Shown here: positions 1 to 7,269 of the stretch, piece by piece
Position numbering within the stretch: position 1 is the stretch's first letter
Layout of the letters: the number at the start of each line of letters is the position of its first letter
Assembly: GCA_947476645.1 (NCBI GenBank)
Contig: CANJRM010000020.1
Coordinates: 1-43,251, forward strand
DNA: 43,251 nucleotides
From: Bacteroidota bacterium
Lineage (GTDB): Bacteria > Bacteroidota > Bacteroidia > Chitinophagales > LD1
Reading direction: 5' to 3'
Notes under the pieces: generated by a model
Database searches by the model: none
The model's input: only the letters and a program-made list of their open reading frames with translations
What the model was told of the DNA's origin: nothing
Translations under genes and position numbers: made by a program

Positions 1-72
1 CATACTAAAAACAAAGCTTAGCTCGTTATAAAAGCAGAACTTAAATTTTTAACCCCTTTTAAAATCCATTTT

Positions 73-1020
73 ATGAAAAGTAAAAATCAAATCATGTCCA
101 TGTTTTTCATGGTACTTGCATGTGTGGTTGTATTTACCTCATGCAAAAAGAAAGAAACAGGTACTGCTGACCCAAATGCAAAACAGCACAACGAGGATGT
201 GTCGAACACAAAATCGGAATCAGATAATTTGAATAATGATATTAATACCGTAATCAAAGATTCGGGTTTCGGGAAAAAAGAAGGAGTACAGGCTACGATT
301 GAAGGTTGTACTATTGACCTTACCCATCAAGGTGAGAATCCTCCTTATATAGTTTTTACATTTGACGGAACTGCACATGGTAATCCATCAAGAAAAAGAG
401 AAGGAGTAATAAAAGTTACTCTTGTTAATGGTACGCATTGGAGCCAAGCTGGCTCAGTTTTAAAAGTAGAGCACATTGACTATAAAGTGACTTTCGTTAA
501 CTTAAATAATCACTATTTGGTCTTCAACGGAACAAAGTATTTAACCAACCAAACTGGTTTGGTGTATGACTTGTTTACCACTGCTTTCTCAGAAACAATT
601 AAGGAAAGAAGTAATGATATGAAAGTAACTTTTGAAAATGGACAGCAGGAAAGTTGGAATTGTGCAAGGTTGTCTACTTGGAGTGGTACACTAACTCCTC
701 TGGTTTTGAATGCTACTGTAGAAGCGGATTCAATAAGTCCTGGAGGTAAAAGAATAGACTCGTGGGGAACAACTCGCTTTGGAACTAACTTTACTACAGA
801 AATGATTACAGCTTGGAAGTCGGGATCTGCTTGTGGATGGTGGAAACCAACGCAGGGAAAATACACCAGCACAACCGACAACTTTTCCATTACCGCAACT
901 GCCAGTGTAGATCGTGAGGGGAATGTGGTTAACACTGCTTGTGCTGGTTATGGATACAAATTGGAATGGAACTATAATAGCGGAACTGCTACAGGGACTG
1001 TAGTTATTCCTTATTTCTAA
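73..1020 (+). CDS. Putative secreted lipoprotein, function unknown
   Basis: A 315-residue protein that I do not recognise as a named family. The N-terminus is a lipoprotein signal: a hydrophobic stretch runs to FTSC, so Cys24 would be lipidated, followed by the charged KKKE segment. The next 60 residues are polar and low-complexity, like a tether. The remainder (about residues 75-315) is rich in Thr, Gly and aromatic residues with alternating beta-like patterning, and holds a few cysteines (EGCT, WNCA, SACGWW, NTACAG). This suggests an all-beta globular domain exposed at the periplasmic or outer surface. It stands alone, with its own strong terminator at 1037-1073, so it is probably monocistronic. 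The ATG at 73 is chosen because it opens the signal peptide directly. Function is not inferable from sequence. Confidence 0.85.
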   Translation: MKSKNQIMSMFFMVLACVVVFTSCKKKETGTADPNAKQHNEDVSNTKSESDNLNNDINTVIKDSGFGKKEGVQATIEGCTIDLTHQGENPPYIVFTFDGTAHGNPSRKREGVIKVTLVNGTHWSQAGSVLKVEHIDYKVTFVNLNNHYLVFNGTKYLTNQTGLVYDLFTTAFSETIKERSNDMKVTFENGQQESWNCARLSTWSGTLTPLVLNATVEADSISPGGKRIDSWGTTRFGTNFTTEMITAWKSGSACGWWKPTQGKYTSTTDNFSITATASVDREGNVVNTACAGYGYKLEWNYNSGTATGTVVIPYF

Positions 1021-1036
1021 ATTATATTGTTTGAAC

Positions 1037-1073
1037 AAAACAGCCGCATGCTTGTAAAACATGCGGCTGTTTT
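1037..1073 (+). terminator. Rho-independent terminator after the first lipoprotein gene
   Basis: Bases 1037-1050 pair perfectly with 1060-1073 (14 bp, core CAGCCGCATG) around a 9-base loop, followed by a T-rich run. It lies 17 bases after the stop codon at 1020 and isolates this gene from ribH. Confidence 0.92.
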
Positions 1074-1109
1074 TATTTCTATTTGCTCCGTTTCAAAAAA
1101 TAAAACAAC

Positions 1110-1607
1110 ATGTCTTCAAAAAACAAAAACCTTTCAGAATATCAAGCACCCGCCATTAAGAATGCTGCTGCCGGTAAATGGAAAATAGGTATTGTGGTTT
1201 CTGAATATAACGAAGCAATAACCTTTGCACTGCGCGATGGTGCCTTGAAAACTTTGAAGCAATTCGGAGTGAAAGAGAAAAATATTTTTGTTGAGTTGGT
1301 TCCCGGTGCCTATGAACTTCCGCTGGCGGCAAAGTGGTTGTTTGAAAAGAAGAAGGCTGATGCTGTTCTTGCTCTTGGCTGTGTGATAAAAGGCGATACC
1401 GACCACGATATCTATATCAATAGTGCTGTTTCGCACGCGCTCATGAATTTGAGTTTGCAAACCAAAGCGCCTTTTCTGTTTGGTGTAATTACACCAAACA
1501 ATATGCAACAGGCAAAAGACCGCGCAGGTGGCAAACACGGAAACAAAGGAGTGGAATGCGCAGTAGCTGCATTGAAAATGCTAGCATTGAAAAGCAAAAT
1601 CAAATGA
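1110..1607 (+). CDS. ribH: 6,7-dimethyl-8-ribityllumazine synthase
   Basis: Catalyses the penultimate step of riboflavin synthesis, condensing 5-amino-6-ribitylamino-uracil with 3,4-dihydroxybutanone 4-phosphate, normally as a cytosolic capsid-like oligomer. The 165 residues match the family's usual length. Visible family signatures are the substrate-binding PGAYELPLAAK, then LGCVIKGDTDHDIY containing the conserved His, then FGVITPNNMQQAKDRAG near the C-terminus. The stop codon overlaps the ATG of the next gene (ATGA at 1604-1607), suggesting translational coupling to the hydrolase behind it. No other rib gene lies in the window. Confidence 0.97.
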   Translation: MSSKNKNLSEYQAPAIKNAAAGKWKIGIVVSEYNEAITFALRDGALKTLKQFGVKEKNIFVELVPGAYELPLAAKWLFEKKKADAVLALGCVIKGDTDHDIYINSAVSHALMNLSLQTKAPFLFGVITPNNMQQAKDRAGGKHGNKGVECAVAALKMLALKSKIK

Positions 1608-2443
1608 AACTTCACACCATCGAAACGGGTTACTTTAAGTTAGACGGTGGAGCTATGTTTGGTGTGGTGCCTAAGACCATGTGGCAAAAGCTAAATCCAC
1701 CCGATGAAAGAAATCTTTGCAGCTGGCAGATGCGCTGTTTGTTGATTGAAGATGGAAAGCAATTGATTTTAGTTGATTGTGGACTTGGCAACAAGCAGGA
1801 TGAGAAATTCTTCAGTCATTACGAACCACATGGAGATGCTTCTCTCGAAAAATCAATTCATGATTTAGGTTTTGGTTTTGATGATATTACCGATGTGTTG
1901 CTTACGCATTTGCATTTTGACCATTGTGGCGGTGCGATAAAACGCGAAGGAGAGAACCTGGTTCCCGCTTTTAAGAATGCTGTTTACTGGAGCAACGAAA
2001 AGCACTGGGAGTGGGCAACCAAACCAAACGACAGAGAGAAAGCTTCCTTTCTCAAAGAAAATATTCTTCCTATTCAGCAAAGCGGGCAGTTGAAGTTTGC
2101 AGAAGAAGGAAGCAATCCGATTCACCCGAAGATTACTATGAAAACTGTTTCAGGACATACTGAGTCAATGTTCATTCCACATATTAAGGTGGGTGATAAA
2201 ACCCTTGTTTACTGTGCAGATTTATTTCCAAGCATGGCGCATATTCCTTTGCCTTACATTATGGCTTATGATACGCGACCTCTGCTTACGCTTGATGAAA
2301 AGAAAAAGTTCTTGGCAGATGCCGCTGCCAATAATTACTATTTGTTCTTCGAGCACGACCGTGTGAACGAATGTTGTTCTTTGCAACAAACCGAAAGAGG
2401 TGTTCGCGAAAAGGATGTGTTTAAACTGAGTGAGGTCTTCTAA
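1604..2443 (+). CDS. MBL-fold metallo-hydrolase
   Basis: A 279-residue metallo-beta-lactamase-fold hydrolase. The metal-binding motif THLHFDHCGG (HxHxDH) is intact, a later SGHTESM supplies another His ligand, YCADLFPSMAHIP matches the bridging Asp region, and FEHD near the C-terminus fits the last His. The arrangement resembles lactonase-like and general hydrolase members, but the substrate cannot be deduced. An in-frame ATG at 1556 would add 16 residues within ribH. The ATG at 1604 is preferred because it overlaps the ribH stop and begins the typical MKLHTIETGYFKLDGG opening. It is probably cotranscribed with ribH; no functional link to flavin synthesis is evident. Confidence 0.9.
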   Translation: MKLHTIETGYFKLDGGAMFGVVPKTMWQKLNPPDERNLCSWQMRCLLIEDGKQLILVDCGLGNKQDEKFFSHYEPHGDASLEKSIHDLGFGFDDITDVLLTHLHFDHCGGAIKREGENLVPAFKNAVYWSNEKHWEWATKPNDREKASFLKENILPIQQSGQLKFAEEGSNPIHPKITMKTVSGHTESMFIPHIKVGDKTLVYCADLFPSMAHIPLPYIMAYDTRPLLTLDEKKKFLADAAANNYYLFFEHDRVNECCSLQQTERGVREKDVFKLSEVF

Positions 2444-2497
2444 ATCATTATCCACACTGCTTTCTTCTCCATTCCACAATTCAATTTATTTTCGGGC

Positions 2498-3004
2498 GTG
2501 AACAAAAACCTGGCTGACAATTTTGACGAGGTAAAAAATATTTTCTCCGCTTACTTAGAGCGGAAAGATTTGCGCAAAACAAACGAGCGCTATGTGATAC
2601 TCGAAGAAATTTATTCGCGCAGCGACCACTTCGAAGCCGAATCACTCTTTGAAGATATTCTCAAACAAAAGCACAACGTTAGCCGCGCCACAGTTTACAA
2701 TACCCTCGAACTTTTAGTAAGCTGCGACCTGGTGAAGAAGCACCAGTTTGGTAAAAACCACGCGCAGTACGAAAAAAGCTACGGTTATAAACAACATGAC
2801 CATATTATTTGTGTGGATTGTAAAAAAGTAGTTGAATTTTGCGACCCGAGGATTCAGCAGATAAAAAGCATGATGGGTGATTTGCTTAATTTTAAAATTA
2901 CGCATCACTCGCTCAACCTGTATGGCATTTGCGGAAACTGTTTAAAGAAACGTGAAATAGAAGCATCGAACAATAAACCAAAAACAAAAAAACAACTCGT
3001 ATGA
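2498..3004 (+). CDS. Fur-family metal/peroxide-responsive transcriptional regulator
   Basis: A 168-residue Fur/PerR/Zur-superfamily repressor. The N-terminal winged-helix half carries the recognition helix around SRATVYNTLELLV. The dimerisation half has HDHIICVDCKKVVEF, with metal-ligand histidines and a CxxC pair, and a second CxxC (GICGNC) near the end, consistent with a structural Cys4 zinc site. The metal specificity (Fe, Zn, Mn or peroxide sensing) cannot be assigned safely. No in-frame ATG exists upstream, so the GTG at 2498 is taken as the start. The gene overlaps the following STAS gene by ATGA (3001-3004), so the two are probably translated together and lead into purA. Confidence 0.93.
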   Translation: MNKNLADNFDEVKNIFSAYLERKDLRKTNERYVILEEIYSRSDHFEAESLFEDILKQKHNVSRATVYNTLELLVSCDLVKKHQFGKNHAQYEKSYGYKQHDHIICVDCKKVVEFCDPRIQQIKSMMGDLLNFKITHHSLNLYGICGNCLKKREIEASNNKPKTKKQLV

Positions 3005-3339
3005 AACACGAATTAAAAGACGGAGTACTGGTAATTTCAATTGAAGGAAACTTATTGGGTGAAAACACCAACGCACCGGTAATGGAATTGATTAAGCAGA
3101 ACCTTGAAGCGGGAAACAAAAAGCTGATCTTCAATCTTCAAACCATGACCTTTATCAATAGTACCGGTTTAGGTATGATGCTTACGGCTGTTTCAAAAGT
3201 GCGCAATGCGGGTGGTGAAGTAGTGCTTTGCAGTCTGCCTGAGCAAATGAAAAAGCTTTTGCAAATGACTAAACTCGGAAACGTTTTCATTATTCATGCC
3301 GATGAAGCTGCTGCACTTGCTCATTTAAATGCCGCATAA
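3001..3339 (+). CDS. STAS-domain protein (anti-sigma-factor antagonist type)
   Basis: A 112-residue stand-alone STAS domain of the SpoIIAA/RsbV class. Its central motif FINSTGLGMM corresponds to the DSSGLG signature, in which the Ser is the phosphorylation site of partner-switching antagonists; here that region is Ser54-Thr55. Partner kinases (SpoIIAB/RsbW-like) and phosphatases are not seen in the window. It starts inside the stop codon of the Fur gene and lies 39 bases before purA, so a three-gene operon is likely. The role could be control of an anti-sigma factor or another STAS-dependent process; which one cannot be told. Confidence 0.92.
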   Translation: MKHELKDGVLVISIEGNLLGENTNAPVMELIKQNLEAGNKKLIFNLQTMTFINSTGLGMMLTAVSKVRNAGGEVVLCSLPEQMKKLLQMTKLGNVFIIHADEAAALAHLNAA

Positions 3340-3378
3340 CCTGTTCCCTTTCTAATCACACTTTTATTTTTTTGAATC

Positions 3379-4665
3379 ATGAACGTAGATATACTTTTAG
3401 GTCTTCAATGGGGAGACGAAGGCAAAGGAAAAATCATTGACTACCTCGCTCCTAAATACGACATCATTGCGCGCTTTCAGGGCGGGCCTAATGCGGGGCA
3501 CACGCTTGTTATCAATGGAGAAAAGACCGTTTTGCACACCGTGCCTTCGGGAATTTTGCAGGACAGACCGATGAACGTGATAGGCAACGGTGTGGTGATT
3601 GACCCCGTTACACTTCGTAAAGAAATTGAGAACCTGAACTCGAAAGGAGTGGATGTAAACAAGCGCCTTTTCATTTCGAAGAAAGCGCATTTGATTTTGC
3701 CTACGCATAAAATTTTAGATGCGGCAAGTGAAGCAGCTAAAGGAGTAGAGAAAATAGGTTCAACGCTGCGCGGTATTTCTCCAACCTATATGGATAAAAC
3801 CGGTCGCAATGGTTTGCGCATTGGCGATATTATTTCGCCTGCTTTCAAAACTATTTACAACCGCATTAAAGAAAAGCATTTGAACCTGTTGAAGATTTAC
3901 GACTTCGAATTTTCACTCGATGAAATTGAAACAACCTGGTTTGAGGCGATTGAGTTTGTGAAATCGCTCAACCTGATTGATTCAGAATATTACCTCAACA
4001 ATGCACTGGCAAACGGCAAATCAATTTTGGCGGAAGGCGCACAGGGCACTATGCTCGATATTGATTTCGGAACCTATCCTTATGTAACTTCTTCGAACAC
4101 GATTACCTCGGGTGCGTGCAACGGTTTGGGAATTCCGCCTACAAAAATTAAAGAGGTTATTGGTATTGCAAAAGCGTATTGCACGCGTGTGGGCAGCGGT
4201 CCTTTTCCTACCGAGTTGCTGAACGATACCGGTGAACTTATCCGCAAAACAGGCAGCGAGTTTGGTGCTACTACCGGCCGCCCGCGCAGATGCGGATGGA
4301 TTGATTTGCCTCAACTGCGTTATGCTATTATGATAAATGGCGTTACGCAAATAGCCATGACCAAAGCCGATATTCTCAACGATTTTGAGGTGATTGAAGC
4401 CTGCACCGATTATAAAGTGGATGGAAAACTAAGTCGCGAAGTTCCTTACGATATGGCGAACACCGTTATTGAACCGCAATATCATAAACTCTGCGGCTGG
4501 AAAACCGACCTGCGCAAATTCAATACTTACGATGACCTGCCCGAAACTTTCCTCGGCTATCTTTCTTTTGTAGAAGAATACCTCGGCACCGAAGTAACTA
4601 TGATTTCTACCGGACCCGAAAGAGAGCGCCTCGTGTTTAAGCGCGCTATGGAAGCGGTGAGTTAA
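3379..4665 (+). CDS. purA: Adenylosuccinate synthetase
   Basis: Converts IMP, aspartate and GTP to adenylosuccinate, the first committed step to AMP. The 428 residues match the family length. The N-terminal GLQWGDEGKGK loop contains catalytic Asp13, and GPNAGHT contains His41, at the same positions as in the E. coli enzyme. The GTP-binding and IMP-binding regions (QGTMLDIDFGTYPYVTSSNT, TTGRPRRCGW) are intact, as is a C-terminal TKAD. It is the last gene of the Fur-STAS-purA run. Downstream lie a palindromic element (4678-4764) and a bidirectional terminator (4765-4819). Confidence 0.98.
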   Translation: MNVDILLGLQWGDEGKGKIIDYLAPKYDIIARFQGGPNAGHTLVINGEKTVLHTVPSGILQDRPMNVIGNGVVIDPVTLRKEIENLNSKGVDVNKRLFISKKAHLILPTHKILDAASEAAKGVEKIGSTLRGISPTYMDKTGRNGLRIGDIISPAFKTIYNRIKEKHLNLLKIYDFEFSLDEIETTWFEAIEFVKSLNLIDSEYYLNNALANGKSILAEGAQGTMLDIDFGTYPYVTSSNTITSGACNGLGIPPTKIKEVIGIAKAYCTRVGSGPFPTELLNDTGELIRKTGSEFGATTGRPRRCGWIDLPQLRYAIMINGVTQIAMTKADILNDFEVIEACTDYKVDGKLSREVPYDMANTVIEPQYHKLCGWKTDLRKFNTYDDLPETFLGYLSFVEEYLGTEVTMISTGPERERLVFKRAMEAVS

Positions 4666-4677
4666 AAAATACTTTTT

Positions 4678-4764
4678 GGGTTACCCCGCCAAAGCGCGGG
4701 GTCGGGCTATCCTTCAAGTCCTCGTTCGTTCCTCACTGCGGGCTTTTCGTTCTATCCCTAACCC
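4678..4764. repeat. REP-like palindromic intergenic element
   Basis: An 87-bp GC-richer block between purA and its terminator. Its ends are inverted copies (GGGTTA at 4678-4683, TAACCC at 4759-4764). Inside is a hairpin in which CCCCGC (4684-4689) pairs with GCGGGG (4696-4701), and the words CGGGCTATCC and GCGGGCTTTTCG follow. From memory, similar CGGGCTATCC...CTATCCCTAACCC spacers occur in Bacteroidota genomes. Only one copy lies in this window, so its dispersal cannot be shown here. Confidence 0.55.
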
Positions 4765-4819
4765 GAATACCAAATACAAACAGCCCCAATCTCTCAGGGC
4801 TGTTTGTATTTGGGTATTC
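4765..4819. terminator. Long bidirectional terminator hairpin
   Basis: Bases 4765-4786 pair with 4797-4819 with a single one-base bulge (core AAATACAAACAGCCC with its complement). It lies between convergent genes, purA and the minus-strand gene ending at 4948, so it probably stops transcription from both sides. Confidence 0.8.
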
Positions 4820-4821
4820 AC

Positions 4822-4863
4822 TTCTGCATTCTGCAATCGTTAATCGTTGTTCGCTAATCCTTT
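4822..4863. repeat. Degenerate heptamer tandem array
   Basis: Six consecutive 7-base units begin at 4822: TTCTGCA (twice), ATCGTTA at 4836, ATCGTTG at 4843, TTCGCTA at 4850 and a decayed unit at 4857. Neighbouring units are identical or differ by one to four bases, so the array looks like an old slippage product. No gene is present here. Confidence 0.6.
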
Positions 4864-4912
4864 GTCTCAGCAGGGTCTCCGCCTCGGGGCCCTGCGTAAG
4901 TATTTGCATTCA

Positions 4913-4952
4913 ATTCGCTAATCCGCTAATTCTCATATTCTCACATTTCACA
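4913..4952. repeat. Degenerate octamer array abutting a stop codon
   Basis: Eight-base units ATTCGCTA (4913), ATCCGCTA (4921), ATTCTCAT (4929) and ATTCTCAC (4937), then a decayed unit, run up to the stop codon (complement of 4948-4950) of the minus-strand gene. The same words recur at 22444-22470, and in inverse orientation at 35254-35285. Confidence 0.65.
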
Positions 4953-5850
4953 CCGCCTCCATCTTCACCACCACCGTCTTCTTATCTCCGTGCGAAACCA
5001 TAATCGGATCGGTAGTCACATCTTTAAATAAAGAATGCTTTACTTTAAAGAAATGATTTCCTTCTGGTGGGTCTTTATAAGTTACAAAACCTTTCACACT
5101 GCTTTTCTTAGCTTTAGTAGTTCCGTCATGGTAAACCCTCGCATCCTTAATCGGCTTGTCGTTAGCAGCATTCAAAATCTGTAACTTCAACACAGTGTTT
5201 GTCACAGCGGGTTTCACAGGTTTGCGTAATGCCTTGTAGGCTCCCAAAAAACCAGGGTCACTTTCTTCAAAATTCACTATCAGCTTATCCATCTTCTTGA
5301 CGAGTATCCCGTCAGTATCGGTGAACATACCTTTCACCTGTATGCGCTTCGCCTTCTTCATATCTATCGTCACCTTCGGCTGTGGCTCTTTCCCGCCAAA
5401 ATCAAGATACGAATTCTGAAGCGTGGTAAGAACCGCAGGTGTAACCCCATAATCGGCTAAGGCAGGCATATTAGCACTCGCGCGGTCATATATCAGCGTG
5501 CACAATTCCACAGGTCGCATACCCGTTGCCTTCAATATATCGCTTTCGGTAATCTTCATTTCACCTTCCAGCACCTCATCACCAATTTCAACAGCATATG
5601 CACTCACCACTCCGGCTATCGAGCCGCCTAACTTCGCCAAATTGGTTTTGCTGGTGTTCTTGCTCTTGGTCACACCACCTGTCGGTGTTTCCAGCATCGT
5701 GTCTGCGCTTACTATAGCGTTAATGGTTGTTTTAAAAGCACTGTAAGCATTGTTCAGTGCTAGAATTGTGGCTATAAGGATTGTATTATCCTCGCAAAGC
5801 GCTCTTATAGCCTCATACATGTTGAGCTTTGACTTTTGTCGTTTGTTCAT
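4948..5850 (-). CDS. Hypothetical protein with C-terminal carboxypeptidase-regulatory-like domain
   Basis: A 300-residue protein without a signal peptide or membrane segment. The N-terminal half (about residues 1-150) is predicted mainly helical, with long stretches free of proline, ending in DYGVTPAVLTTLQNSYLDF. The middle holds a Lys-rich strand segment. The last 90 residues (PVTNTVLKLQILNAANDKP onward, with ARVYHDGTTKAKKSS and KDPPEGNHFFKVKH) look like a carboxypeptidase-regulatory-type beta-sandwich, the fold commonly used as an appendage in Bacteroidota. No catalytic residues are visible. It is convergent with purA and sits alone between repeat-bearing spacers. Function unknown; an intracellular structural or binding role is possible. 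Met11 is an alternative start. Confidence 0.8.
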   Translation of the reverse strand: MNKRQKSKLNMYEAIRALCEDNTILIATILALNNAYSAFKTTINAIVSADTMLETPTGGVTKSKNTSKTNLAKLGGSIAGVVSAYAVEIGDEVLEGEMKITESDILKATGMRPVELCTLIYDRASANMPALADYGVTPAVLTTLQNSYLDFGGKEPQPKVTIDMKKAKRIQVKGMFTDTDGILVKKMDKLIVNFEESDPGFLGAYKALRKPVKPAVTNTVLKLQILNAANDKPIKDARVYHDGTTKAKKSSVKGFVTYKDPPEGNHFFKVKHSLFKDVTTDPIMVSHGDKKTVVVKMEAV

Positions 5851-6125
5851 AACATTTTTGTTTTGTGCCCACTTCGCTTCCTCAACTGCATTGTTTTTTT
5901 TAGTTGCTAAAGAAAAGTAAGCGGTTATTAAAAAATGTTGAACTGCTGCATCTATGTATTCTTTGTTTTGGTTTTATAAAGTCTAACGTCTATCGTCTCT
6001 TGTCTGCGTTATATCTCATAAACGATACCACACTTCAAAATATTATCTCTTCCATAAAAATTTTAACTCTTCTTTAAATTTCGTCAGCAAACTACATATC
6101 GGTATTAGGTCTAGATAACGAAAGG
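5851..6125. other. Gene-free spacer with a short heptamer array
   Basis: No coding region or RNA gene is evident. It separates two minus-strand genes. The only structure I see is the 4-unit GTCT-headed heptamer array at 5981-6008; the rest is AT-rich and presumably holds the promoter of the 4948-5850 gene. Confidence 0.6.
5981..6008. repeat. GTCTNNN heptamer array
   Basis: Four exact-period units begin with GTCT: GTCTAAC at 5981, GTCTATC at 5988, GTCTCTT at 5995 and GTCTGCG at 6002. The first four bases are invariant and the last three vary. Confidence 0.6.
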
Positions 6126-7139
6126 TTACGCTGCTTTTCTTCTTCTTCCTTCAACAGGAGCATGAAGAATAGCATTGATAATATTCGGCAAGTCGTCATC
6201 AAATCTAATCTGAACGGCTTGCTCATGCCCTAACCAAAACTTTACTTCTTCTTCATTCAATCGGTCAGAAGTTCTAACGCCCATAGCTGCCAGTTCTTTT
6301 GCATTGCTGATTTGCTCACTCTGCTTTTTAATTGGGATAACGAACAATTTTTTGCCTAGATAAAGCGCTTCGCTTACTGTTTGAAAACCCGCAGCTGTAA
6401 TTACCGCGTTACAATTGGAAATGTCCTGCACAAAGTTTTCATTATTCAATGGCTTGATGATACAATTGTTTATTTTTCGTTCTGCCTTCGCGGTTTTAGA
6501 ATAGATAATGAATTGGTTGGTGGTAAAAGATTTCAAATGAAAGAAATGCAGCAACTCTTCATCACTAAATGAATTCAGATAGACTAACGTAAAATTTTTG
6601 CTTCCCGGTATTGCATTTCGTATTTCCGAACGAATAACCGGATAGTAAATGAAGTCATCAAATTTTTGAAAGTGCATTCCTATTTTGTTTTTTGTAGGAC
6701 ACATTACGTTCGCAATAAACTTTGTAGTGCGATTACCTTTTACTCTGCGCAGTTTCTTTGAAGTAACTGAATACATATTTCCTATACCCACCGATTTTAC
6801 TCCCGCAATTTTTGCCCCCCATAAACTAATAGGTTCAAAATCGGAGATAATCAAATCATATTCTTTGAAAGGAACTTTCCATAAACCAATAGCCAGAGAA
6901 AAAAAATTCGCCTTGCCTATTGATTTCATTACCGAAATTTTCCCCTTCTTACCATAATAGAAACTCAACCCCTTGTATTCATAATTTACTTCGAAGGGCA
7001 AACTCATCTGCGCTTTACCTCCGCTAATAAGCACATCGAGTTGTGTAACTTCGGGATGTTGTTTTAGCAGTTTGTAAATTTCAGTTGAGCGGCTGATATG
7101 TCCGTTACCCGTTGCCTGAATTCCGAATAAAATTTTCAT
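6126..7139 (-). CDS. MurG/GT28-like glycosyltransferase (MJ1255/TIGR00661-type)
   Basis: A 337-residue GT-B-fold glycosyltransferase. The N-terminus MKILFGIQATGNGHISRS is the nucleotide-sugar transferase opening with the GxGH loop found in MurG-like and MJ1255-like (TIGR00661) proteins. The C-terminal half has the donor-binding region (NCNAVITAAGFQTVSEALYLGKKLFVIPIKKQSEQ, about residues 245-280), where AAGFQTVSEAL corresponds to the GGxxTxxE donor loop. Donor and acceptor are unknown; a cell-envelope glycolipid or glycan is plausible. It lies downstream of the LpxH-like phosphatase on the same strand with a 130-base gap, supporting an envelope role. It ends in a basic RRRKAA tail. Confidence 0.88.
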   Translation of the reverse strand: MKILFGIQATGNGHISRSTEIYKLLKQHPEVTQLDVLISGGKAQMSLPFEVNYEYKGLSFYYGKKGKISVMKSIGKANFFSLAIGLWKVPFKEYDLIISDFEPISLWGAKIAGVKSVGIGNMYSVTSKKLRRVKGNRTTKFIANVMCPTKNKIGMHFQKFDDFIYYPVIRSEIRNAIPGSKNFTLVYLNSFSDEELLHFFHLKSFTTNQFIIYSKTAKAERKINNCIIKPLNNENFVQDISNCNAVITAAGFQTVSEALYLGKKLFVIPIKKQSEQISNAKELAAMGVRTSDRLNEEEVKFWLGHEQAVQIRFDDDLPNIINAILHAPVEGRRRKAA

Positions 7140-7269
7140 ATCGATTGTTTTAGATTAAACGAAAAGGAGAGAGATGTTATTACGCGAAAGGAGTGGAGAT
7201 GTGTTGAAGAGGCGGCTGAGGAATTTCTTCCGTAGAAAAATGCAGATGAAGCGTATGTTGATTTTTGTT

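Noticed and set aside
513-1062. Minus-strand frames opposite the first lipoprotein gene
   Set aside because: They are antisense shadows without recognisable domains, and one runs through the terminator hairpin.
4870-4893. Second terminator hairpin (CAGGG pairing with CCCTG) before 4913
   Set aside because: The stem is only about 5-6 bp with a long loop and no T-run; the hairpin at 4765-4819 already explains termination.
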